64,000 bases of DNA, from positions 124,001 to 188,000 of the forward strand of contig NZ_CP114015.1 of the NCBI RefSeq assembly GCF_026898095.1, written 5' to 3'. Position numbers and translations under genes: made by a program. Of this stretch, positions 8,922-18,215 are shown in pieces (positions within the stretch are counted from its first letter, which is position 1; every line of letters begins with the position of its first letter). The DNA comes from Arthrobacter sp. ATA002 (lineage in GTDB: Bacteria > Actinomycetota > Actinomycetes > Actinomycetales > Micrococcaceae). The notes beneath the pieces are model-generated. The model worked only from the letters and a program-made list of their open reading frames with translations. It was not told where the DNA came from and did no database searches.

Positions 8922-10051
8922 ATGTCCGCTTCCCAGATCTTCCTCATTTCACTGCTCGCTGCCGCCGCGGCCGCGGCCGCGGTGTGGGTGACGGTACGGC
9001 GGCGGCGGCGGCAGGCCGCGCGGCGGACCGTAGTCAAGACCCTCGCTCCCGGCCACCAAAGAGTTGCCGTGGTCATCAATCCCATTAAGGTCCAGGCACC
9101 GGCAGCCCGGACACTGCTGGCCGAAGCATGCGAGCTCGCCGGGTGGGATCCGCCCCTGATGATGGAAACGACGCCGGAGAGCCCGGGTTACGAACAGGCG
9201 CGGCGGGCCGTGCAGGCAGGGGCCGACGTCGTTATTGCCGCCGGCGGGGACGGCACCGTCCGCCAAGTGGCCCGTGCCCTGGCCAATACTCCGGCCGCCA
9301 TGGGGCTGCTGCCGCTGGGAACCGGAAACCTGCTGGCGCGGAATCTTGGCCTGCCCGTGGTGGACCTTGCGGCGGCCGTCAGCACCGCGCTGCACGGGAG
9401 GAACGGCGCATTGACATGGGCACCATGACGCAGGAAAACTCCGTCACCGGAGAAACCGGCAGCAGCGCTTTCCTGGTGATGGGGGGCATCGGACTCGATG
9501 CCGAAGTGCTGGCCGCCACCCGGGACGACTTGAAGAAACGCGTCGGATGGATGGCCTACAGCGAGGCGGGGGTGCGGCTCATGCCCGGGCGCCGGACCAA
9601 GATGACCATCTCCCTGGACGGTGAGCCCCCGCGGGTCCGCAAAGCGCGCAGCATCCTGTTCGCCAACATTGGGCGGCTACCCGCCGGGATCGACTTCATT
9701 CCCGAAGCCAGGATGGACGACGGACTCCTGGACGTGGTCGTCATGAGTCCGCGGAGCCTGGCGGGCTGGCTTTGGGTGGCGGGCAAGGTGGTCACGAAAT
9801 ATCCGAAGGACATCCCGGTCATCGACCACCGCCGCGCCCGGACCGTGGAGATCACGGTGGCGCAGCCCACCCGCACCCAGCTGGACGGCGATGTCACCGG
9901 AGCGGCCACTACCGTGCGGGTCGAGGTGGACCCGCTGGCGCTGCTGATCCGGGCGCCGGCTCCGGTGCCGCAGCGGCCCCGGCCGTTCGCCGGCAGGAAC
10001 CAGTCGGTTCCCGGCGAGCGGAACGGGGCCGTGCCGGGCACCCGCGCCTAG
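8922..10051 (+). pseudogene. Diacylglycerol/sphingosine kinase-like lipid kinase, frame broken by one missing base
   Basis: The protein has an N-terminal membrane segment (residues ~4-22) and a DAGK catalytic domain with the nucleotide-binding GGDGTVRQVA and LGTGNLLARNLG motifs. The second half (GGIGLDAEV, then an ADIDG-like beta domain) lies in another frame after the GG at 9400-9401. One added base gives HGRERRIDMG and a protein of about 376 residues. The family phosphorylates diacylglycerol or related lipids, feeding phospholipid turnover. It is divergent from serS with a 64-base gap. Its stop codon overlaps the stop of the convergent small gene at 10048. Confidence 0.87.
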
Positions 10052-10326
10052 GAGTCCTGCGTTCCTTCGGCGTCCGTGTAGCCGCCTTCTTCCTTGGCCG
10101 GCGTGCCGCCGGTGCTGCCTGCGCCCTCGGCGTCGGTGTATTCGCCCTCATCGTCGCGGTTGACCGACGCAGGCGACGCCTGCTCCCGGATCAGCTGCTC
10201 TTCTTCGGCGAAACGGATGTCGTTGCCCTGGTCGCCGGCGTCACCGCGCCAGTTGTCGTCACCGGTGGACTGTCCGCTGGGCTTGGGGTCGGTCAGCTGT
10301 TCTTCCTCATTGGGGTACTCAGACAT
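10048..10326 (-). CDS. Small acidic hypothetical protein with YTDAEG repeats
   Basis: A 92-residue acidic, hydrophilic protein with no membrane segment. Near its C-terminus it carries two copies of a short motif, EGEYTDAEG and EGGYTDAEG, separated by 16 residues. It is probably intrinsically disordered. I do not recognise a characterised family. It starts at the ATG at 10326, about 80 bases downstream of the element TAAGTATGCTGATA (minus strand, 10404-10416), which may be part of its promoter. It is convergent with the lipid kinase gene and overlaps it by four bases. Confidence 0.7.
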   Translation of the reverse strand: MSEYPNEEEQLTDPKPSGQSTGDDNWRGDAGDQGNDIRFAEEEQLIREQASPASVNRDDEGEYTDAEGAGSTGGTPAKEEGGYTDAEGTQDS

Positions 10327-10453
10327 GTGCTTACCTTCCTGAACGTTGAGACAGGACCGGCTGTGGTCCTGCGCCGCGGGTGCGGCCGGGCCGCACTCTT
10401 AATATCAGCATACTTATGAACCGTGAAACAGGGAAAGTCAGCGGCGGTCCGGG

Positions 10454-11425
10454 CTAGGAAGTGAGCATCAGCCGGACCGCGGTTTCAGACGCCGAGAACC
10501 CCGCCACCTCGATCACATCACCGTCGAAGAACCGGTCCACCACCCGGGGATCGATATACGATTTCCGGGCCACGGCGGGAGTGTTTCCCAAGTGGTCGGC
10601 AACCTTCCGGACCGTGGTCACCACCGCCTTTTGCTTGTCCTTCTTGGTGGACGCCAGGCGGAAGGCCCGGGCCAGGTGCATGGCTGCCACCACCGTTGCC
10701 TGCCAGGTGCGGAAATCCTTGGCGGTGAAGTCACCGCCGGTCACCTCCTTCAGGAACGCGTTCAGCGACGAGCCTGCAACGCTGTGCCACCGGCCGTCGC
10801 TGCCCCGGTAGGCAAGGGCAGTGTCCGGATCCGGCCGGGCCAGCATTGGCTCCAGCGCCGCCACCAGGTCAGGGTCCTCAATGAGGGTGTGCCACTCCTG
10901 TCCGCTCTTGCCGGGAAAATCGAACCGCACCTCGCTGCCCTGCACCTGAACATGCTCCACGCGCAGGGTGGTGGTCCCGTAGGACCCGTTGACCTCGGCG
11001 TACCGCTCTCCGCCGATCCGCAGGGCCCCGGCGTCGACAATCCGCAGCGCAGCGGCGTAGGCGCGCTGCGGTCCGCTGCCCTCCGTGCGCAGGTGCTTGG
11101 TAATCAGCCGGCGGGCGGCCGGAAGCGTCTGGGCGAAGGCCAGCGACCGGTCAAACTTCTCCCGGTCTTTCATTTCCCGCCAGTGCGGGTGATAGATGTA
11201 CTGCCGGCGGCCGGCCCCATCGGTTCCGGTGGCCTGGATGTGGCCGTTCGGATAGGGACTGATCCATACCTCAGTCCACGCCGGAGGAATGGCCAGGGAA
11301 CGGATCCGCTCCAGGGTGTCCCGGTCGGTCAGGACGTCGCCGCGCAGTCCCCGGTAGCTGAAACCGCGGCCCCACCGCCGCCGCGAATATCCCGGATGCT
11401 CACAGTTGCTCCGCCGCAGCCGCAT
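10454..11425 (-). CDS. DNA topoisomerase IB (eukaryotic/viral-like)
   Basis: Type IB topoisomerases relax supercoils by nicking one strand through a 3'-phosphotyrosine. The 323-residue protein has the poxvirus-like catalytic fold: RTW of KDFRTWQATVVAA and the active tyrosine in ARKSYIDPRV near residue 283, with the catalytic arginine in ALRIGGERYAE. The length fits bacterial TopIB. It follows pheA on the same strand but is separated by a hairpin, so it is probably transcribed on its own. The start context on the minus strand is not strong, and the N-terminal border could shift by a few codons. Confidence 0.92.
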   Translation of the reverse strand: MRLRRSNCEHPGYSRRRWGRGFSYRGLRGDVLTDRDTLERIRSLAIPPAWTEVWISPYPNGHIQATGTDGAGRRQYIYHPHWREMKDREKFDRSLAFAQTLPAARRLITKHLRTEGSGPQRAYAAALRIVDAGALRIGGERYAEVNGSYGTTTLRVEHVQVQGSEVRFDFPGKSGQEWHTLIEDPDLVAALEPMLARPDPDTALAYRGSDGRWHSVAGSSLNAFLKEVTGGDFTAKDFRTWQATVVAAMHLARAFRLASTKKDKQKAVVTTVRKVADHLGNTPAVARKSYIDPRVVDRFFDGDVIEVAGFSASETAVRLMLTS

Positions 11426-11460
11426 GGTGTTCTCGTTTCACGTCGGTCTTTTTCCGGGCC

Positions 11461-11488
11461 ACCCGGAACGGGTCTTTCCGTTCCGGGT
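11461..11488 (-). terminator. Terminator hairpin downstream of pheA
   Basis: A perfect 11-bp stem (ACCCGGAACGG at 11461-11471 with 11478-11488, 6-base loop) lies between pheA and topoisomerase IB. On the minus strand it is followed by GGCCCGGAAAAAG. It probably ends the rhodanese-pheA transcript. Confidence 0.6.
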
Positions 11489-11526
11489 GCGGGCCTGGTT
11501 TTTACCGGAAAGCCCCTGCGGCGAGG

Positions 11527-12492
11527 TTAGCCCCCAAGGAGCCCCTGAAGCCAGAGGTCCGCGGAACGGAAGGCTTCGTCGCTGGTGTGTTTGGGGATCT
11601 CCGGCTCGCGGCCGTCCGCCCGGGGATAGGAACCGAGGAACGTCAGGTTCGGACTGATCCGGTGCAGGCCCTTCAGGGCATCGGCCATGCGGGCATCCCG
11701 GATGTGGCCGTCGGCATCGATGCTGAAAAAGTAGTCCCCCAGGAATAATCCGGTGGGCCGGGACTCGATGCGGCTGAGGTTGACCCCGTGCGTCGAGAAC
11801 TGGTCCAGGATTTCCATCAGAGCGCCGGGATGATCCTCCGGCAGCGGCACCACCAAAGTGGTCTTGTCCGCGCCGGTGGGTTCCGGCAAAACGCCCGGCC
11901 GGCTAAGCAGCACGAAGCGGGTTACGGCATCGGAGACGTCTCCGATATCCGCCCGGAGCACCTCCAACCCAAGCCGCTCGGCAACCAGCGGCGAACAGAT
12001 GGCGGCGTCGTATCCCGGATCCGGGGACTGCAGGCCGGTGGCAGCGGCAGCAGTAGACGATGCGGGAAGGTATTCCGCCTGGGGAATATTCTTTTCCGCC
12101 CAGTCCCGGCATTGGGCCCAGGCATGGGAATGCGTGGACACGGCGGCAATGGCGGCCAGCTCCACGCCTGGCCGTACGGCCAGGACGAAGGTGATCGGCA
12201 CCAGGATTTCGCGCTGGATGCGCAGCGGCTCGCCGGCGGAAATCGCGTCAAGGGTGGCGCTGACGCCGCCCTCGACGGAGTTCTCGATGGGCACCACCGC
12301 GGCGGCGGCGCGGCCGGTCCGGACCATTTCCAGAGCAGCGGTCACACTGGTGGCGGGAATCCGCGCAGCCGCCCCGGCACCGGGAACCTGCAGCAGGGCG
12401 GCCTCGGTGAAGGTGCCCTCCGGTCCCAAAAAGGTGTAAACCGTACCTCCGTTACCCGGCCCGCCGTCTGCGGCATCGAGCGGAGCACTCAT
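11527..12492 (-). CDS. pheA: Prephenate dehydratase
   Basis: PheA converts prephenate to phenylpyruvate in phenylalanine synthesis. The 321-residue monofunctional form has the catalytic domain beginning YTFLGPEGTFTEAALL and VVPIENSVEGGVSATLD, with the catalytic threonine region in DAVTRFVLLSR. A C-terminal ACT domain follows (HPGALMEILDQF and the Phe-binding ESRP in SRIESRPTG). ACT binding of phenylalanine normally gives feedback inhibition. The ATG at 12492 overlaps the rhodanese stop by four bases (ATGA), which indicates translational coupling; an upstream ATG within the rhodanese gene is unlikely to be used. Confidence 0.95.
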   Translation of the reverse strand: MSAPLDAADGGPGNGGTVYTFLGPEGTFTEAALLQVPGAGAAARIPATSVTAALEMVRTGRAAAAVVPIENSVEGGVSATLDAISAGEPLRIQREILVPITFVLAVRPGVELAAIAAVSTHSHAWAQCRDWAEKNIPQAEYLPASSTAAAATGLQSPDPGYDAAICSPLVAERLGLEVLRADIGDVSDAVTRFVLLSRPGVLPEPTGADKTTLVVPLPEDHPGALMEILDQFSTHGVNLSRIESRPTGLFLGDYFFSIDADGHIRDARMADALKGLHRISPNLTFLGSYPRADGREPEIPKHTSDEAFRSADLWLQGLLGG

Positions 12493-12806
12493 ACGACCGT
12501 GGGATCCTGCCCGTTGTCGGAGACCATGGGCTTGCCTGCTTCCAGCCATGCGCCCATTCCGCCGTTGACGTTGACGGCGGAGTAGCCGTGCGATTCCAGC
12601 CAGGCGGTGGCGCGGGCACTGCGGCCGCCGGTACGGCAGATCACGGCGAGGTCCTGGTCCGGATCCAGGTCATCGAGACGTTCAGGCAGCGCATCGAGCG
12701 GAATGTGGATGGCCCCGTCAATGTGGCCGGCTTCCCACTCGTAGTCTTCGCGCACATCCAGAATCCTGGCGTCAGCACTGATGTCGTCTACGGGTACGTT
12801 TTCCAT
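12489..12806 (-). CDS. Single-domain rhodanese-like sulfurtransferase
   Basis: A 105-residue single rhodanese domain beginning MENVPVDDISADARILDVRE. The active-site loop is CRTGGRS with the catalytic cysteine near residue 66, so it is probably active in sulfur transfer from thiosulfate or a persulfide. The ATG at 12806 is chosen because upstream codons show no domain similarity. It overlaps pheA by the ATGA tetranucleotide and is therefore likely cotranscribed with it. It is divergent from the amidase gene. The physiological acceptor is unknown. Confidence 0.88.
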   Translation of the reverse strand: MENVPVDDISADARILDVREDYEWEAGHIDGAIHIPLDALPERLDDLDPDQDLAVICRTGGRSARATAWLESHGYSAVNVNGGMGAWLEAGKPMVSDNGQDPTVV

Positions 12807-12980
12807 TTTCCGGTTCCTGTCCTTACAAATGCGGCCCCGATACTGCGGGCCTGAGCGGGTGAAACCCCGGGCTGATCCGCGGCTCCGGCGGCATGCCGGA
12901 ACGCCGGCCCGGGCGTCAACTTCTTCCCAGCCTATAGTGGGAGCCCTGCCCGGAAAATAATTCCCCCTCCCGGAGGTCAC

Positions 12981-14417
12981 ATGTCCGCTTCACCGCTGCC
13001 CGGTCCCGTTCCGCCTCCCGCCGAACCCACGGCCCTGCAGTGGCGGAACCGCCTGGCTTCGGGCGAGGTCAGCGCACGAGAGGTGACCGGGTATTTTTTG
13101 CGCCGGGTTGAGGAACTGAACCCGGCCCTGGGCGCTTTCCTGCTGACAACCCCGGAGGCCGCCCTGCGGGAAGCGGCGGCAGCGGACAGTTCCTTTGCCC
13201 GCGGTGAACCGCTGGGACTTCTTCACGGCATGCCCCTGGCCCACAAGGACCTGACCGACGTTGCCGGGGTGCCCACCACCCTGGGCACTGCCGCACTGCC
13301 GCCCTACACTCCGGCCGAGGACGGGCCGCTCGCGGCGGTCCTGCGCCGGGCCGGGGCCATCAGCCTGGGCAAGACGCAGGTTCCGGAGTTTGGGCTGAGC
13401 AGCTACAGCGAGAACTTCGTGGGCGCTCCGGCACGCAATCCCCTCGATCCGGCCCGCAGCCCCGGCGGATCCAGCGGCGGCAGTGCCGCTGCGGTGGCGG
13501 CAGGCATGCTTCCCTTCGCACCCGGAACGGACGGCGGCGGTTCGATCCGCATTCCCGCCGCAGCCACCGGGCTCACCGGACTCAAGCCCAACCGCGGCCG
13601 GGTTCCGGCGGGTGCGGGCCAAAATGACCTGGGACAGTTTGTGGTGGCCGGACCGCTGGCGCGGACCGCCGCCGACGCCGCCCTGCTGCTGGATGCCATG
13701 GTGGCCGGCCCCAACCACCACGCAACCTCGGCCGCACCGGCTGACGGGAGTTTCCTGGCAGCCGCGCAGCGTGCGGCCGGCACCTTCCGGATTGGAGTCA
13801 GCACCCTCTCCCCGTTTTCCCCGCGCCTGGAGATCACGCTGGATCCGGAGGCGGTGGATGCGCTCGACGCCGGCATCCGCAGCCTCACCGCCGCCGGGCA
13901 CGACGTCGTCGAAGCACAGCTCAGCTACGACGCGCGCTATCCCGAGGCGTTCCAGACCGTATGGACCGCCTCGCTGGCGAATCTGGAACTGCCGGAGGGC
14001 GCCGAAACCCGGCTGACCCCGCTGACGGCGGCGGTCCGCGGCCGGGCGTTGCAGCGCTCGGGCGCCGAGCTGGCCGCGGCGCTGGACATCCTGCGCCGGT
14101 TCGAAGAGGACACCATCCGGGCCTACAGCGCCTATGACATGATTCTTACTCCCGCGCTGGGCATGACTCCGCGGCCCATCGGCTGGTACTGGAACAGCGG
14201 ATCCGAAGCAGCAGGCCCGGACGCGCAGGGCCTGGAGGACTATGAGCGGCAGTGCCGCTACTCCCCCTACACGTCAATGGTGAATGTGTGCGGACTGCCG
14301 GCCATCACCGTTCCGACCCTGCGGACACCGGACGGATTCTCCATGGGCATCCAGCTCATCGGACGCCCCGGGGCCGAGGCCCAGCTGCTGGCTGTGGCGG
14401 CCCAGCTGGAAAACTAA
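12981..14417 (+). CDS. Amidase (amidase-signature family)
   Basis: The 478-residue protein shows the Ser-cisSer-Lys catalytic triad of the amidase-signature family: the lysine in [11 protein letters not shown] (near residue 93) and the serines in the glycine/serine-rich [15 protein letters not shown] (near 160-175), with [13 protein letters not shown] completing the signature. Relatives hydrolyse carboxylic amides; the motif alone cannot separate a general amidase from an aryl-acylamidase. GatA is less likely because no gatB or gatC is adjacent. An SD-like GGAGG precedes the ATG. It is divergent from the rhodanese-pheA pair. Confidence 0.9.
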   Translation: MSASPLPGPVPPPAEPTALQWRNRLASGEVSAREVTGYFLRRVEELNPALGAFLLTTPEAALREAAAADSSFARGEPLGLLHGMPLAHKDLTDVAGVPTTLGTAALPPYTPAEDGPLAAVLRRAGAISLGKTQVPEFGLSSYSENFVGAPARNPLDPARSPGGSSGGSAAAVAAGMLPFAPGTDGGGSIRIPAAATGLTGLKPNRGRVPAGAGQNDLGQFVVAGPLARTAADAALLLDAMVAGPNHHATSAAPADGSFLAAAQRAAGTFRIGVSTLSPFSPRLEITLDPEAVDALDAGIRSLTAAGHDVVEAQLSYDARYPEAFQTVWTASLANLELPEGAETRLTPLTAAVRGRALQRSGAELAAALDILRRFEEDTIRAYSAYDMILTPALGMTPRPIGWYWNSGSEAAGPDAQGLEDYERQCRYSPYTSMVNVCGLPAITVPTLRTPDGFSMGIQLIGRPGAEAQLLAVAAQLEN

Positions 14418-14594
14418 ACCGTGCATCATATCCCGTCCCATCCCGGACCCCCGCCCGCCTGCCGTAACAGTGTGCCGCGGAACCAATTTACCGGTGATGT
14501 TTCTCACCCGCCGGGAGCCGGCAAAAGCCGCAGGGCGGAGTTTTAAGCCCCGGAGCCGCTGGTGGCACTCATGCTCCGGTGCGAATATGTTTGG

Positions 14595-16064
14595 GTGAGT
14601 TCTAATCCCAGCACCTCAGCCGCTCCGCCGGCCCGCAAGTCCTTTTTCGGCCATCCCCGCATGTTGGCGAACCTCTTCAGCGTCGAGCTGTGGGAACGGT
14701 TCTCCTTCTACGGCATGCAGGGCATCCTGCTGTACTACATGTACTACTCGGCCACGGAAGGCGGGCTGGGCATTGACCTGGCCGTCGCAACCGGTCTTGT
14801 CGGTGCGTACGGAGGTGGCGTTTACCTGTCCACCATCCTCGGTGCCTGGATCGCGGACCGCCTGCTGGGTTCCGAACGGGTACTGTTCTACTCCGCTGTC
14901 ATTGTCATGCTCGGCCACATCGCCCTGGCCGTACTGCCGGGCGCCGCAGGCCTGGCCGCCGGCCTGATCCTGATTGCCCTCGGCTCGGGCGGCGTAAAAG
15001 CCAATGCCACGTCGCTCGTCGGAACGCTGTACGAAGAAAAGGACGAGCGGCGCGACGCCGGCTTCTCCATCTTCTATATGGGGATCAACATCGGCGCCCT
15101 GGTCGGCCCGCTCCTGACCGGCCTGGCCTGGAGCGAGTACGGCTTCCACTACGGCTTCGGCCTGGCAGCCGCCGGCATGGCCATTGGGCTCGTCCAGTAC
15201 GGCATGACGCGCAAGTACCTGCCGGAATCCGCCCACCAGGTCAGCAACCCGCTGCCCCGTGCGCAGTTCAACAAGGTTGCCCTGGGGACGGCTGCCGCCC
15301 TTGCCGTGATCATCCTGGCCGTGGTCTTTGGGCTGCTGACCGCCCAGAACCTGGCACCCATCATGGCTGTCCTGGCGATCCTGGCCTCCATCGGCTACTT
15401 CGTGGTGATCCTCACCAGCAAGAAGGTCAGCACGCTCGAACGCCGCCGTGTGTACTCCTTCATGCCGCTGTTCGTTGCCAGCGCGGCGTTCTGGGCCCTG
15501 TTCCAGCAGCAGTTCACGGTGGTCGCCATCTACGCCGACACGTCCCTGGACCGCGACCTGTTCGGCTGGGAAATGCCGCCGAGCTTCGTGCAGTCCATCA
15601 ACCCGATCTTCATCATCATTTTCGCCGCAGTTTTCGCCGGCGTGTGGACCAAGCTGGGCGACAAGCAGCCGTCCTCGCCGCTGAAGTTCGCCATGGGCCT
15701 GGCCGTCATGGGCCTGGCGTTCCTGGCCTTCATTCCGTTCTCCGGCGGCGGCGCCAACAGCACCCCGCTGCTGGCCCTGGCCGGCATCCTGCTGCTCTTC
15801 ACCTTTGCCGAGCTGTTCCTGTCCCCGATCGGCCTGTCCGTGGCAACCAAACTGGCGCCGGCGATCTTCCGGACCCAGATGGTGGCCCTGTTCTTCCTGT
15901 CCGTTTCCCTGGGCACCACCCTGGCCGGCTGGCTGGCACAGTTCTACAGCACGGACACTGAAGTCAGCTACTTCATGTTCAGCGGCATTACAGCGATCGT
16001 CCTGGGCGTTGCCCTGGCCGCTGCCACTCCCGCCATCAAGAAGCTGATGGGCGGCGTGCGCTAA
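14595..16064 (+). CDS. Proton-dependent oligopeptide transporter (POT/PTR2 family)
   Basis: The 489-residue polytopic membrane protein imports di- and tripeptides with protons. It contains the POT signature region (SVELWERFSFYGMQGILLYY near residues 26-45 carries the ExxERFxYY motif) and about 12-14 hydrophobic segments. I choose GTG at 14595, giving MSSNPSTSAAPP, because that N-terminus suits the family. An alternative GTG at 14562 adds 11 unlikely residues. No Shine-Dalgarno is seen before 14595, so the mRNA may be leaderless. A perfect 17-bp hairpin follows the gene. Confidence 0.93.
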   Translation: MSSNPSTSAAPPARKSFFGHPRMLANLFSVELWERFSFYGMQGILLYYMYYSATEGGLGIDLAVATGLVGAYGGGVYLSTILGAWIADRLLGSERVLFYSAVIVMLGHIALAVLPGAAGLAAGLILIALGSGGVKANATSLVGTLYEEKDERRDAGFSIFYMGINIGALVGPLLTGLAWSEYGFHYGFGLAAAGMAIGLVQYGMTRKYLPESAHQVSNPLPRAQFNKVALGTAAALAVIILAVVFGLLTAQNLAPIMAVLAILASIGYFVVILTSKKVSTLERRRVYSFMPLFVASAAFWALFQQQFTVVAIYADTSLDRDLFGWEMPPSFVQSINPIFIIIFAAVFAGVWTKLGDKQPSSPLKFAMGLAVMGLAFLAFIPFSGGGANSTPLLALAGILLLFTFAELFLSPIGLSVATKLAPAIFRTQMVALFFLSVSLGTTLAGWLAQFYSTDTEVSYFMFSGITAIVLGVALAAATPAIKKLMGGVR

Positions 16065-16095
16065 CCGGTTCACACCCCGGGCCCCGGGCCTGCAC

Positions 16096-16132
16096 AGCGA
16101 CGACGACGGCGGCCCCCGCCGTCGTCGTCGCT
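16096..16132 (+). terminator. 17-bp perfect hairpin downstream of the peptide transporter
   Basis: Left arm 16096-16112 (AGCGACGACGACGGCGG), 3-base loop CCC, right arm 16116-16132. The stem is perfect, and GTTCTGCT follows. It belongs to the same ACGACGGCGG gene-end hairpin group as the hairpins at 5.6, 36.7 and 62.3 kb. Confidence 0.75.
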
Positions 16133-16232
16133 GTTCTGCTGGATCCGGCCCCGTCCGCGGTGGTACACCTGAAACAGCAAGGTTACTGATGGTTTACCGC
16201 GGGGATTCGCCGCTCCGCAAAAGGAGGCAACC

Positions 16233-16460
16233 GTGGTTCAGGATAGTTCCAAGCACAACGGCAAGGATCCCGCCGAAACAGCGGACAATCCCGTGGAGGC
16301 CCTGATGGAGGACGGGGCTGATTTCGTTCCCGACGGCACCGGCGATCCCAATGAAACGGATGACCGGGTGGAAGTACACGCCAGCATTTCCGAAGGAACG
16401 AATGCGGCCAGCAAGACATCCGGCACCACCGGATCAGCCGGGCCGGGCCGGGAATCCTAG
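16233..16460 (+). CDS. Small acidic hypothetical protein
   Basis: A 75-residue hydrophilic acidic protein (MVQDSSKHNGKDPAE ...) rich in Asp, Glu, Thr and Gly, without membrane segments or a known motif. The GTG start is well supported by the strong Shine-Dalgarno AAAAGGAGG (16219-16227) five bases upstream. It is probably disordered. It lies alone between the peptide transporter hairpin and pgm. I cannot assign a function; such small acidic proteins are common in Micrococcaceae. Confidence 0.65.
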   Translation: MVQDSSKHNGKDPAETADNPVEALMEDGADFVPDGTGDPNETDDRVEVHASISEGTNAASKTSGTTGSAGPGRES

Positions 16461-16571
16461 AAAGCCCGGACCGCCCTCCCGCGCACGGCCGGCCCGCCGG
16501 GAGCCGGCCGCACTGCGGATCCCGGCCTGCCCTCCTGCCGCGGCAGGATTTTGTTTGGCATGCTTAGGGGT

Positions 16572-18203
16572 ATGTCTAACCGAGCTGGCACAGTTGCCCA
16601 ACCCTCCGACCTTGTTGACCTGACGGCGCTTGTGGATGCCTACTACGACATCACACCCGATATGCAGGACCCCGCGCAGCGGGTGGTGTTCGGCACCTCG
16701 GGACACCGCGGAACCTCGCTGAACGGAGCGTTCAACGAACCGCACATTGCCGCCATAACCCAGGCGATCGTGGAGTACCGCAGCGGACAGGGCATCACCG
16801 GTCCGCTGTTCATGGGCAGGGACACCCACGCGCTGTCCGAACCGGCGCAGAACACCGCCCTGGAGGTGCTCGCCGGCAACGGAGTGGGTGTGCTGATCGA
16901 TGCCCGCAACGGGTTCACCCCCACGCCGGCACTGAGCCACGCCATCTTGAAGCACAACGCCGGCCGCACCGAGGAAGCCGACGGCATCATCATCACGCCC
17001 TCGCACAATCCTCCGGCCGACGGCGGGTTCAAATACAATCCGCCAACCGGCGGCCCCGCCGGGTCCGAGGCCACCAATTGGATCGCCGGGCGCGCCAATG
17101 AACTCCTGGAAGACGGACTGCGCGGCGTGAAGCGCATCCCGCTGGGCCAGGCCCGCCTGGCGGACTCCGTGGGGACCTACGACTTTTTGCAGTACTACGT
17201 GGATGACCTGCCCTCCGTCCTGAACCTGGACGCCATCCGTGAAGCCGGCCTGCACATCGGCGCCGATCCGCTGGGCGGCGCGTCCGTGGACTACTGGGGT
17301 GCCATCGCCGAGATGCACCGGCTGAACCTGACCGTCGTCAATCCGGACGTGGACCCGCAGTGGGCCTTCATGACCCTGGACTGGGACGAGAAGATCCGCA
17401 TGGACTGCTCCTCCCCGTACGCGATGGCCTCGCTGATTTCCCGCGCGGGCGAGTACGACATCGCCACCGGCAACGACGCCGACGCCGACCGCCACGGCAT
17501 CGTCACCCCGGACGCCGGGCTGATGAACCCCAACCACTACCTCGCCGTTGCCATCGATTACCTGTACCGCAACCGTGCGGACTGGCCGAAGAACGCCGTC
17601 GTGGGCAAGACCCTGGTGTCCTCCTCCATGATCGACCGGGTCACCGGCGACCTGGGCCGGACCCTGATGGAGGTTCCCGTTGGCTTTGGGTGGTTTGTTC
17701 CGGGCCTGCTCACCGGCGAGGCAGCCTTCGGCGGCGAGGAATCCGCCGGCGCGTCCTTCCTGCGCCGGGACGGCAAGGCCTGGACCACCGACAAGGACGG
17801 CATCCTGCTGGCCCTGCTCGCGTCGGAAATCACCGCCGTCACGGGCAAGACCCCGTCCCAGCGGTACCGGGAACTGACGTCGCAGTTCGGCGATCCTGAA
17901 TACGCCCGGGTGGATGCCCCGGCCAGCCGGGAACAGAAGGCAGCGCTGGCCAAGCTCTCGCCGTCGGACGTCACCGCCACCACGCTGGCCGGCGAGGAGA
18001 TCACCGCCCGGCTTACCGAGGCTCCCGGCAACGGCGCTCCGATCGGCGGGCTCAAGGTCACCACGGAGAACGCCTGGTTCGCGGCGCGCCCCTCCGGCAC
18101 GGAGGACGTGTACAAGATCTATGCGGAGTCCTTCAAGGGCTTGGAGCACCTGCACCAGGTCCAGGCCGAGGCCAAGGCCATTGTGGACGGGGTCATTTCC
18201 TAA
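16572..18203 (+). CDS. pgm: Phosphoglucomutase (alpha-D-glucose-phosphate-specific)
   Basis: Pgm interconverts glucose-1-phosphate and glucose-6-phosphate, linking glycolysis to glycogen, trehalose and cell-wall sugars. The 543-residue protein has the phosphoserine loop [12 protein letters not shown] (near residue 145), the metal-binding DADADRHG (near 305), the sugar-binding GGEESAG (near 388) and the phosphate-binding [12 protein letters not shown] at the C-terminus. The start is the ATG at 16572 ([10 protein letters not shown]). The gene is convergent with the aldehyde dehydrogenase gene, only 12 bases apart. All four family motifs are intact. Confidence 0.97.
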   Translation: MSNRAGTVAQPSDLVDLTALVDAYYDITPDMQDPAQRVVFGTSGHRGTSLNGAFNEPHIAAITQAIVEYRSGQGITGPLFMGRDTHALSEPAQNTALEVLAGNGVGVLIDARNGFTPTPALSHAILKHNAGRTEEADGIIITPSHNPPADGGFKYNPPTGGPAGSEATNWIAGRANELLEDGLRGVKRIPLGQARLADSVGTYDFLQYYVDDLPSVLNLDAIREAGLHIGADPLGGASVDYWGAIAEMHRLNLTVVNPDVDPQWAFMTLDWDEKIRMDCSSPYAMASLISRAGEYDIATGNDADADRHGIVTPDAGLMNPNHYLAVAIDYLYRNRADWPKNAVVGKTLVSSSMIDRVTGDLGRTLMEVPVGFGWFVPGLLTGEAAFGGEESAGASFLRRDGKAWTTDKDGILLALLASEITAVTGKTPSQRYRELTSQFGDPEYARVDAPASREQKAALAKLSPSDVTATTLAGEEITARLTEAPGNGAPIGGLKVTTENAWFAARPSGTEDVYKIYAESFKGLEHLHQVQAEAKAIVDGVIS

Positions 18204-18215
18204 CCCGGCCTCCGG

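Noticed and set aside
16434-18155. A 573-residue open frame on the minus strand over pgm
   Set aside because: It is a shadow of pgm, whose motifs are all intact on the plus strand; high-GC codon bias produces long reverse frames.
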